A stretch of DNA of 14,317 nt from Alphaproteobacteria bacterium (GTDB lineage: Bacteria; Pseudomonadota; Alphaproteobacteria; JABAAW01): NCBI GenBank assembly GCA_014238625.1, contig JABAAS010000018.1, positions 1 to 14,317 on the forward strand, written 5' to 3'. This document shows, piece by piece, positions 9,221-14,317 of this stretch (its first letter is position 1; each line of letters begins with the position of its first letter). The notes beneath the pieces are model-generated. The model worked only from the letters and a program-made list of their open reading frames with translations. It did not search any database and was not told the DNA's origin. The translations under genes and the position numbers were made by a program.

Positions 9221-10887
9221 TATTGCGGAAGCAAGTCGAGCGATACTTGCGTGTATTGACCGCCATCCTCGGTGTTGTAGTAAATGCTGAAATGCGAACC
9301 AGAACTATAGTAATCCTCAATCGTTACCTTCTGCGATACTCCACTCGTGCTAATCGCAATCTCAAGATCGTCCCCTTTCTTGCTAAAATCATCAGCAGTC
9401 AAAGCTACATAGCTACCAACCTTCGAATAGGAGCGGAAAAATAACTCGTTAACTCCAGAAGAATCTATGATTACATCATTACCATCGCCTACATAAAAGT
9501 CATACTCGTCATTGCCCTCGCCACCATAAAGCCAGTCATCTCCCTCATCCCCATTGAGTGCATCATTACCAGCACCACCCCAAAGCTTATCGTTGCCAGC
9601 ATCACCATTGATAATATCATTGCCAGACTTGCCCTCTATCTCATCGTTGCCAGCTCCACCGCTTAACAAATCGTTACCAAGACCGCCAGGAATCTTGTCA
9701 TTACCCGCTCCACCCTCAATCTGTACAGGCTCAACAGGCGGCGGATCAAGCTTAGCGGTAGTCGGCTCCGACTTATCCTCAACCGCACCATCAGCACTCG
9801 GGTCAAAAACTCCTTCAGACGCACCAACAAGATCAGCAGCATCATCATAAGCTAGCGGGTCGCTAGTGCGTATCTCCTCTAACTGCTCTTCCTGAGCATC
9901 CAGAAAGTCGTAGTTACCCAATATTTCCTCAATCGTATCCGTCTTTATCGTAATAACCTGTTCGCCAGCATCATCATGCTTAACACGCAAAGTCTCGTAT
10001 GGCTTCGAAATGTCAGCAACCTCCTCATCATCTTGCGACAATATAACTCGACCGCTCAAAACGGTAACCGTCAACTCATTCGCCTCAAGATCAACCTTGC
10101 CCAAAATCTTCGTCCCACGAATGCCAATAGTTCCATAAGGTGTATCTAGGCGAACCGACGCCGGATTCGCACCAGCAACTAAACCACTAACATAAGAAAA
10201 TGCTCCACTGATGATAGACAATACCTGCAAGCCCTCCGAATTAATCTCATTATAAATAAACTCGGTGATCTGCAAGCGACCATTCTCTCCTAAATGAAAA
10301 TTCATCTGGTCGTCAAAGCGTAAAAATACCTCCGCTCCTTCCCCAGTACTGATGATATCATCGATTAAAATCTCTGCTCCTTTCTCAATGTCTATCACTG
10401 AGCCATCTCGCGTTATTTGCACCAAACCCTCTAGCCTTTCAACTAAGCCAATCGGACCTATAATATCCTCTTCACCAAAAAAATTATCCCATTGCTCAGA
10501 CAAGTAGCCCAAAGCATATTTCTCTCCATTACCAATAGTCCCACCTTCCAAAAAAGAAGCAACAAGAGCGGGAGATAAATAACCCCCGCCCGCCAAAGGC
10601 AGTGAAGGAGGCGGAGACATCGTGAAGTAACCCTCTATTACCACAGCTGCGCTAGACAAATCCGCAGACAAATCCGCGCCGTTCCTAATAACCAAGTTAT
10701 CGCCTTCGCGCATAAAGCGTGAGTGTTGGTCTATCTTCAGACCAGATAACCCAAGCTCAGATAAACCAAGCTCAGCAACAGAGCTAGAGGCAGGCAGCAG
10801 AGAGGAATCTTGCTCTCTAGTAGCAAGCCCCAGTAGCTCCACGAATGTAGCTTCTGTATAATTAGAGGAGGCGGTTGCTTTCTTCAT
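9220..10887 (-). CDS. FecR-domain protein with C-terminal RTX calcium-binding repeats
   Basis: The 555-aa product starts at ATG 10887 (MKKATASS); a TTG 19 codons upstream is a weaker choice. No N-terminal signal peptide is evident. Residues about 150-285 match a FecR domain, with LEGLVQITRDG, TGEGAEVFLRF, and the characteristic VRLDTPYGTIGIRGTKI followed by a VLSGRV strand. An acidic linker comes next (about 330-390, rich in Asp, Glu and Pro). About nine glycine/aspartate nonapeptides follow (GGAGND, GGLGND, GDAGND and others, 391-472). These are RTX repeats that bind calcium and fold outside the cell. RTX proteins are normally exported by type I secretion using an uncleaved C-terminal signal. 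The last ~80 residues, ending SLDLLPQ, could hold it. No ABC exporter or membrane-fusion gene is in the window. A cell-surface or secreted adhesin-like role is inferred. It is probably unrelated to FecIR iron signalling, because no sigma factor or receptor gene is adjacent. Confidence 0.85.
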   Translation of the reverse strand: MKKATASSNYTEATFVELLGLATREQDSSLLPASSSVAELGLSELGLSGLKIDQHSRFMREGDNLVIRNGADLSADLSSAAVVIEGYFTMSPPPSLPLAGGGYLSPALVASFLEGGTIGNGEKYALGYLSEQWDNFFGEEDIIGPIGLVERLEGLVQITRDGSVIDIEKGAEILIDDIISTGEGAEVFLRFDDQMNFHLGENGRLQITEFIYNEINSEGLQVLSIISGAFSYVSGLVAGANPASVRLDTPYGTIGIRGTKILGKVDLEANELTVTVLSGRVILSQDDEEVADISKPYETLRVKHDDAGEQVITIKTDTIEEILGNYDFLDAQEEQLEEIRTSDPLAYDDAADLVGASEGVFDPSADGAVEDKSEPTTAKLDPPPVEPVQIEGGAGNDKIPGGLGNDLLSGGAGNDEIEGKSGNDIINGDAGNDKLWGGAGNDALNGDEGDDWLYGGEGNDEYDFYVGDGNDVIIDSSGVNELFFRSYSKVGSYVALTADDFSKKGDDLEIAISTSGVSQKVTIEDYYSSGSHFSIYYNTEDGGQYTQVSLDLLPQ

Positions 10888-10906
10888 TAAACTTCGTTGC
10901 CAGTCT

Positions 10907-10954
10907 ACAACATCACACAATAAATTACATAAGATGTCACACAAGGAATTACAT
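10907..10954. repeat. 24-bp imperfect direct repeat upstream of the FecR-RTX gene
   Basis: On the minus strand two adjacent 24-bp blocks (10954-10931 and 10930-10907) share ATGTAATT and TTGTGTGA at the same offsets, about 19 of 24 identical. They form the leader just upstream of the ATG at 10887, and the weak TTG start lies inside the first block. Confidence 0.5.
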
Positions 10955-10955
10955 A

Positions 10956-10984
10956 TACATAATATAATAACCTTAAAAAGTCAA
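10956..10984 (-). promoter_or_regulatory. Candidate promoter of the FecR-RTX gene
   Basis: TTGACT (10984-10979 on the minus strand) is followed by an AT-rich stretch, with TATGTA at 17-bp spacing and other TATTAT-like choices. The -35 box matches 5 of 6. The -10 box is ambiguous. Transcription would begin about 60 bases upstream of the ATG. Confidence 0.35.
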
Positions 10985-11055
10985 CTATAAGCGTCGCAAA
11001 AGTAAGTTCAAATTAAGTTGAAGTCTAAATATATATCTATCGTGTCTATGAAAAT

Positions 11056-11100
11056 AATAGAGAAACAACTAATAGAGAAACAACTAATAGAGAAACAATA
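11056..11100. repeat. 15-bp tandem repeat, three copies
   Basis: AATAGAGAAACAACT occurs at 11056-11070 and 11071-11085. A third copy at 11086-11100 differs only in its last two bases. It lies in the AT-rich ~230-bp spacer between the FecR-RTX gene and the small membrane protein gene. No other gene is seen in this spacer. Confidence 0.8.
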
Positions 11101-11120
11101 GGCTCGTAAAAACTATTCTC

Positions 11121-11477
11121 TCAGCGGTTGGCAAGGTAATAAATTACCCATAAACTCATCACTACAAAAGACAAAACTCGTAAAAAAATGATAACCCTAC
11201 GCAAGCGCGGCGTGATGTCCGTAGCCTCTCTGTTCGTCCGTAACAGCGAGCGCACCAAAGCCGATTGAGTCCAGCCTGCTCCAAATCCTCCCCCCTCATA
11301 GCGCAAAGACTTCAAGTCGCGCAACGCTCTCTCACGAGTGCGCTCATGTCTAGCCTGTGCCGAAGAAGATACCGAAGACGGTAACGAAGACGGTGCCGAA
11401 GACGGTACCGAAGCAGAGCCTCGAGACTTCTTCGAAGAGCCAGTAGACTCTTCCCTAGTTGGAGGAGATGAAGCCAT
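11121..11477 (-). CDS. Small protein with Ser/Pro-rich N-terminus and one C-terminal membrane segment
   Basis: A 118-aa protein not recognised as any family. Residues 1-40 are Ser/Pro-rich and partly built from a 12-bp tandem repeat (11362-11409, four units giving S-x-P-S blocks). A basic stretch (ARHERTRERALRDLKSLR, about 42-59) follows. A Gly-rich turn leads to a predicted transmembrane helix near 96-116 (FLRVLSFVVMSLWVIYYLA). An N-in, C-tail-anchored inner-membrane topology is likely. The ATG at 11477 is 16 bases past the csaA-like stop, so it probably ends the flbT-bolA-csaA transcript. No strong Shine-Dalgarno sequence is visible. Conserved position would be needed to be sure it is expressed. 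Confidence 0.6.
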   Translation of the reverse strand: MASSPPTREESTGSSKKSRGSASVPSSAPSSLPSSVSSSAQARHERTRERALRDLKSLRYEGGGFGAGWTQSALVRSLLRTNREATDITPRLRRVIIFLRVLSFVVMSLWVIYYLANR

Positions 11478-11492
11478 AACTACTGCAAAAAC

Positions 11493-11897
11493 TCAATAAA
11501 CCCTAACGCCAGAAGCAACTGGACGATCAGCCCCCAGTAACACAACCTCTCCCTTTTCGTTAGGAACTCCGAGTATAAGGCACTCGCTAACAAAAGAGGC
11601 AATGCGTTTAGAGGGAAAATTAACTACCGCGATAACTTGACGCTCAAGCAAATCCTCAACCTTATATAAATCCGTGATCTGAGCAGAGCTACGCAACTTA
11701 CCCAAACCCTCGCCAAAGTCAACCGTCAGAGCGTAGGCAGGCTTGCGCGCATTCGCAAGAGGCTCGCAACTCTCTATCCGTCCAACTCGCAAGTCTAACT
11801 CAGCAAAAGAGTCATAACTAACGCGCGGCTTAATCGAGCCATTAACTAAATCTTTAGCCAAATTTTTAACTAAATCTTTAACTAAACCTTTAGCCAT
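11493..11897 (-). CDS. csaA: CsaA/YgjH-type tRNA-binding domain protein
   Basis: CsaA is a small dimeric OB-fold protein of the EMAP II/Arc1p tRNA-binding group, reported to have chaperone-like or export-related activity in Bacillus. The family hallmarks are all present: FAELDLRVGRIESCEPLANA, ARKPAYALTVDFG, KLRSSAQIT, LLERQVIAVVNFPSKRI and LILGVPNEKGEVVLLGADRP. The core has the usual ~110 aa. An extra ~24-residue N-terminal extension is encoded by four 12-bp tandem units (11844-11891) giving K-D/N-L-V/A blocks. AGGAGG (11912-11907) stands 9 bases before the ATG at 11897. The gene overlaps the end of the bolA-like gene by 8 bases, indicating translational coupling. Confidence 0.88.
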   Translation of the reverse strand: MAKGLVKDLVKNLAKDLVNGSIKPRVSYDSFAELDLRVGRIESCEPLANARKPAYALTVDFGEGLGKLRSSAQITDLYKVEDLLERQVIAVVNFPSKRIASFVSECLILGVPNEKGEVVLLGADRPVASGVRVY

Positions 11898-12216
11898 CCC
11901 TCATATCCTCCTCTGGCGATTGAAGCGTCAAGGTCAGAGCATGAACATGCTCGCGTAGCTCAGCTGCTAGTAGCTCATGCACCAAACGATTACGTTGCAA
12001 GCGCGTCATTCCAGAAAATCTGCTCGAAACAATGCTTATCGAAAAATGGCTCTCGCCCTTAGCTCCAGACGCCGCACCCGCATGACCCGCATGCGCGGGG
12101 GAATCATTGACTATCGAGTATCGAGAAGGGGAAAATCCCGTAACAATCTTATCACGCAAAATGCGCTCGATAGGACCAATCTCAACCTGATCGCTAGCAG
12201 AAATACTATCACCCAT
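11890..12216 (-). CDS. bolA: BolA family protein
   Basis: A 108-aa BolA/IbaG-like protein. These small class II KH-like proteins work with monothiol glutaredoxins in iron-sulfur handling and can influence stress and cell-shape genes. Visible family features are GPIERILRDKI at the first helix, an HAGHAG stretch, GESHFSISIVSSRFSGMTRLQRNRLVHELLAAEL with the conserved ESHF, and VHALTLTLQSPEE at the end. An insert (AASGAKG) separates HAGHAG from GESHF. I chose ATG 12216, which lies 8 bases after the flbT stop behind GGTTGAG. A TTG at 12228 overlapping the flbT stop would add 4 residues. Its 3' end overlaps the csaA-like start. Confidence 0.9.
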   Translation of the reverse strand: MGDSISASDQVEIGPIERILRDKIVTGFSPSRYSIVNDSPAHAGHAGAASGAKGESHFSISIVSSRFSGMTRLQRNRLVHELLAAELREHVHALTLTLQSPEEDMRDG

Positions 12217-12224
12217 AACTGAAC

Positions 12225-12629
12225 TCAACCCTGACTCGTTAACTCCGCTAGCTTCACTATCTTACCCTCATGCTCGATCAAAGAACGACATTCCTTCAAG
12301 GCATCGTAAATCTTACCATCTTGCGCAAGAACTCGCAAACGAGCCGCAATCTCTTGCGAGCTTGGAGCCGCTGTCTCATATTCCTGCAAACAACGCTCGA
12401 AAATCTCAATGTAAGAAGAGCGATCATGCTCGAAAATATACGCACATTGCAACGCGTAGTATACTCGACGCGAAGGAGACAAAGCATCGCTCTCCTGCAT
12501 TATCTCCTTACGGCGCATGATGTCCGCATGGTTGTGGAAAACTAAAACCGTAGCATCGCCACCGTTCTCCAAAACAGCACCGTTAACCACAATCCGGTCA
12601 CCATGAGGCAATTTCAATCGTAAAGGCAT
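12225..12629 (-). CDS. flbT: Flagellar regulator FlbT
   Basis: FlbT in Caulobacter and related bacteria binds the leader of flagellin mRNA and limits its translation or stability until the hook is complete. The 134-aa protein shows the family outline: LRLKLPHGDRIVVNGAVLEN at the start, then IMRRKEIM, ARRVYYALQCAYI-type spacing (SPSRRVYYALQCAYIFE, about 51-67), AAPSSQEIAARL, and GKIYDALKECRSLIEHE near the C-terminus. The length is typical. The ATG at 12629 has only a weak upstream GG. It is the first gene of a minus-strand cluster with bolA and csaA-like genes, not next to flaF and flagellin genes as in Caulobacter. With flgE in the same window it supports a flagellated alphaproteobacterium. 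Confidence 0.87.
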   Translation of the reverse strand: MPLRLKLPHGDRIVVNGAVLENGGDATVLVFHNHADIMRRKEIMQESDALSPSRRVYYALQCAYIFEHDRSSYIEIFERCLQEYETAAPSSQEIAARLRVLAQDGKIYDALKECRSLIEHEGKIVKLAELTSQG

Positions 12630-12664
12630 ATCCGTGCTAGATTATTATCACCAATGTTTGCTTT

Positions 12665-12693
12665 TTGCTAGTCGTTTTATCAAAATACATAAT
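12665..12693 (+). promoter_or_regulatory. Sigma-70-type promoter for the rRNA methyltransferase gene
   Basis: TTGCTA (12665-12670), a 17-bp spacer, then CATAAT (12688-12693): 4 of 6 and 5 of 6 matches to the housekeeping consensus at ideal spacing. The start codon is at 12723, giving a leader of about 23 nt. It lies in the 93-bp divergent spacer opposite flbT, for which I could not settle a promoter. Confidence 0.5.
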
Positions 12694-12722
12694 AGAAAAC
12701 TCACAGAAAAATAATCGAAAAT

Positions 12723-13805
12723 ATGATAGTACAGAAAAATAGCGGGAGTGAATATAAACACACACAGCGAGTAAATAAAAAAACTCGGAGCCCCGAAGAT
12801 ACAAAAAAAAACGCATACTGGATGTACGGGCTACACTCCGTCGCTGCTGCATTGCAAAACAAAAAAAGACGCTGCTATCGCTTGTTAGCAACTAAAGAAG
12901 CCCTAGTTACCCTGTTCGCTACCCTAAAAGTAGCCCTGCCGAAGCTCGCTCTCGAAACAGCGCAACGAAATGCCCTTGTCTCCGCATACTCAATATCTGA
13001 AAATACTCCCAATGTCGAAATAGTACAGCGAGCTAAAATCGACGCCCTGTTCCCTCAACAAAGCGTACATCAATCTCTCGCTCTACTCTGCAAGCCCCTC
13101 GAAAGCACTTCTCTAGCAGAGCTGCTCGATAAAAAAAACTATAGAAAGCGAGAAAAAAACTACATCCTAGTATTAGACCGCGCTCAAGACCCTAGAAATA
13201 TCGGCGCAGTTCTCCGTAGCGCAGTCTTCTTCGGTGCCAAAGCCGTCATACTCGCAAATGGACATACTCCAAATGAAAACGCAGTCATGGCAAAAGCCGC
13301 AAGTGGAGCGCTCGAATACATACCAATCCTGCGCCTAAACCTAGCGCAAGCCCTACGAAAGCTCGGAGGAGAGGCGCGTAAAAAAAATAGGCAGCGCGAT
13401 GAAAAGCAACAAAAATTAGCTAGCCAGACCTTAGCTAACCAGACCTTAGCTAACCAGAGCTTAGCTGACCAGAGCTGGTTGCGAATCGCTCTAGAAGACG
13501 CCTCTCACAAAGCCACCCCCTGGGGCGAGCAAGCCGAAAGGCTAAAAGAAGTCACAAATATAGTCCTCGTGTTCGGAGCTGAAAATGTCGGAATAAGACC
13601 GCTCGTGCGAAAACAATGCGATATAAGTCTCTATCTGCAAAACCATAGAAAAGACGATGCTAAAGACGATGCTAAAATAGAAGACTCCTATCCTAGCTCC
13701 TCATCTATAATAGAGCCTGTCGCTAGTCTAAACCTCTCTAATGCCGTCGCCGCAACCCTCGCTTTGCTCGCACAACAAAACAAAAATGATGTAGAAAGAT
13801 ACTAG
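12723..13805 (+). CDS. rlmB: SpoU/TrmH-family rRNA 2'-O-methyltransferase (RlmB-like)
   Basis: A SAM-dependent SPOUT methyltransferase, most like RlmB, which methylates the ribose of G2251 in 23S rRNA. The substrate-binding N-domain begins at YWMYGLHSVAAAL (32-44). The knotted catalytic domain shows motif 1 at 151-171 (DRAQDPRNIGAVLRSA, Asn159 and Arg165), motif 2 at 281-300 (LVFGAENVGIRPLVRKQCD) and motif 3 at 333-346 (VASLNLSNAVAATL). At 360 aa it is far longer than the usual ~245-280. The extra length comes from a basic N-terminal tail and two inserts. The insert near 217-252 contains four 15-bp tandem units (LASQT, LANQT, LANQS, LADQS). The one at 308-331 holds a 12-bp duplication (KDDA twice). 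Both inserts are polar and would be surface loops. No clear Shine-Dalgarno is seen at ATG 12723. Specificity for G2251 is inferred. Confidence 0.9.
   Translation: MIVQKNSGSEYKHTQRVNKKTRSPEDTKKNAYWMYGLHSVAAALQNKKRRCYRLLATKEALVTLFATLKVALPKLALETAQRNALVSAYSISENTPNVEIVQRAKIDALFPQQSVHQSLALLCKPLESTSLAELLDKKNYRKREKNYILVLDRAQDPRNIGAVLRSAVFFGAKAVILANGHTPNENAVMAKAASGALEYIPILRLNLAQALRKLGGEARKKNRQRDEKQQKLASQTLANQTLANQSLADQSWLRIALEDASHKATPWGEQAERLKEVTNIVLVFGAENVGIRPLVRKQCDISLYLQNHRKDDAKDDAKIEDSYPSSSSIIEPVASLNLSNAVAATLALLAQQNKNDVERY
13416..13475 (+). repeat. In-frame 15-bp tandem repeat, four copies, inside rlmB
   Basis: Units at 13416-13430, 13431-13445, 13446-13460 and 13461-13475 follow TTAGCTAACCAGACC with single-base changes. 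They encode the pentapeptide L-A-(S/N/D)-Q-(T/S) four times. A second in-frame duplication, AAAGACGATGCT, lies at 13650-13661 and 13662-13673. Confidence 0.9.
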
Positions 13806-13833
13806 ACAAAACTCCTCACTAACGCTAGATAGA

Positions 13834-13863
13834 TAGACTAGGTAGATAGAATTCAAATATAAA
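13834..13863 (+). promoter_or_regulatory. Candidate promoter for tRNA-Phe
   Basis: TAGACT (13834-13839), an 18-bp spacer and TATAAA (13858-13863) precede the tRNA by 17 bases. Matches are 4 of 6 and 5 of 6. The region also contains short AGAT/TAGAT repeats. Confidence 0.45.
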
Positions 13864-13880
13864 AACGACACTACAACAAA

Positions 13881-13953
13881 GCCCAGGTAGCTCAGTCGGT
13901 AGAGCAGGGGATTGAAGATCCTCGTGTCGGTGGTTCGATTCCGCCCCTGGGCA
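13881..13953 (+). tRNA. tRNA-Phe (anticodon GAA)
   Basis: The 73-nt sequence folds as a complete cloverleaf. Acceptor GCCCAGG pairs with CCTGGGC, followed by discriminator A. The D-arm is GCTC/GAGC. The anticodon stem GGGGA/TCCTC has one G-T pair around the loop TTGAAGA, with anticodon GAA at 13914-13916. The T-arm GGTGG/CCGCC carries the loop TTCGATT. The 3' CCA is not encoded and must be added enzymatically. The last five bases are included in a 12-bp tandem duplication with the flanking DNA. Confidence 0.97.
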
Positions 13954-13972
13954 TTTCGTTGGGCATTTCGTT
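13949..13972 (+). repeat. 12-bp tandem duplication at the tRNA-Phe 3' end
   Basis: GGGCATTTCGTT occurs at 13949-13960 and again at 13961-13972. The first copy begins within the acceptor stem of the tRNA, so its last five bases (GGGCA) are repeated just outside it. Confidence 0.8.
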
Positions 13973-14253
13973 GCAACAAAAATAACCGACCGCAACACAA
14001 AATAACTCAAGAAAATAAAACAAAAAATAAACCAAGAAAATAACTCAAGAAATAAACTAAGACAAAATCCTTGACACAAAATAATCGACAAGGGATAGAA
14101 AAAAAAGTAAGCGTAAAAACGCCGCGCGAAAACACGCCTCAACCAAAAATTATTGCTACAGCAAAATCAACTCATCACTTAGCCGATGTCCTCTCATTAC
14201 TATTTCATCGTAAAAAAAGGCGGGTCTTCGTAGAAAGAAAAAAAACAGCCGCT

Positions 14254-14317
14254 CTACATGGACTCAGCAAGCAGTTCGTAATCTTTCTCCTCTTCACCCT
14301 CACCGCTACCGTCACAA
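14254..14317 (-). CDS. Probable C-terminal end of an unidentified gene, cut by window edge
   Basis: On the minus strand a frame enters from the right edge and ends at TAG (14256-14254). It reads as a Gly/Glu-rich tail closing in KDYELLAESM. The acidic, well-mixed composition looks like a real protein C-terminus. A run of eight T follows shortly after the stop on the same strand, though only a weak stem precedes it. Only 20 codons are visible, so no family can be assigned. The remaining DNA, 13973-14253, holds no gene I can support. It contains A-rich near-repeats (a 14-bp block at 14001-14014 and again at 14039-14052) and a TTGACA-17-GATAGA promoter-like string at 14071-14099 on the + strand. 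Confidence 0.4.
   Translation of the reverse strand, partial: CDGSGEGEEEKDYELLAESM

Noticed and set aside
9554..9850. Ser/Pro-rich 98-codon + strand frame
   Set aside because: Its repetitive sequence is the antisense reading of the RTX glycine/aspartate nonapeptides.
11056..11100. CRISPR-like array
   Set aside because: The three 15-bp copies abut with no spacers, and no cas gene is present.
14056..14317. Partial + strand gene at the right edge
   Set aside because: The frame is open but has no ATG or GTG start and no ribosome-binding site. Its only standard start is a TTG that coincides with a -35-like box, and the minus-strand tail explains the region better.

Overview
The window reads as a chromosomal segment of a flagellated alphaproteobacterium of moderate GC content that uses ATA, AGA and CTC codons freely. 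The main evidence is flbT, a flagellar regulator known from Alphaproteobacteria, together with a bamD-recN-ligA cluster of the kind common in that class. A flagellar hook gene sits behind a sigma-54-type promoter. The genus cannot be told from the sequence alone.

Layout, left to right. Bases 1-206 hold the 5' part of a cupin-like gene on the minus strand, cut by the window edge. A near-perfect -24/-12 promoter (368-383) then reads into the hook gene flgE (458-1717, +). After it comes about 230 bp of hairpin-rich, gene-free DNA. Next is an AT-richer accessory block on the minus strand: a short lipoprotein (1952-2506) and a two-pass membrane protein of unknown role (2655-3890). The spacer 3891-4160 carries dyad symmetries, a perfect DnaA-box sequence and a G-free tract. 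The + strand core cluster follows: bamD (outer-membrane assembly), recN (double-strand break repair) and ligA (NAD-dependent DNA ligase). Convergent to ligA is a large FecR-domain/RTX-repeat protein (9220-10887, -). Further right is a tight minus-strand cluster, transcribed flbT - bolA-like - csaA-like - small membrane protein (12629 down to 11121). Divergent from it is an rRNA 2'-O-methyltransferase of the SpoU/TrmH family (12723-13805, +), followed by tRNA-Phe(GAA) at 13881-13953. The last ~340 bp hold only a probable gene tail on the minus strand.

Most genes are housekeeping or flagellar. The hook gene is probably expressed late through sigma-54. FlbT, if it acts as in Caulobacter, would tune flagellin mRNA after transcription. 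BamD-RecN-LigA look like one transcription unit. The most distinctive property of the window is the large number of short perfect or near-perfect tandem duplications (5-28 bp). They occur in spacers, at gene junctions, at the tRNA 3' end and inside genes, where every period is a multiple of three. The likeliest sources of new biology are the two-gene accessory block 1952-3890, the FecR-RTX protein and the structured spacers.
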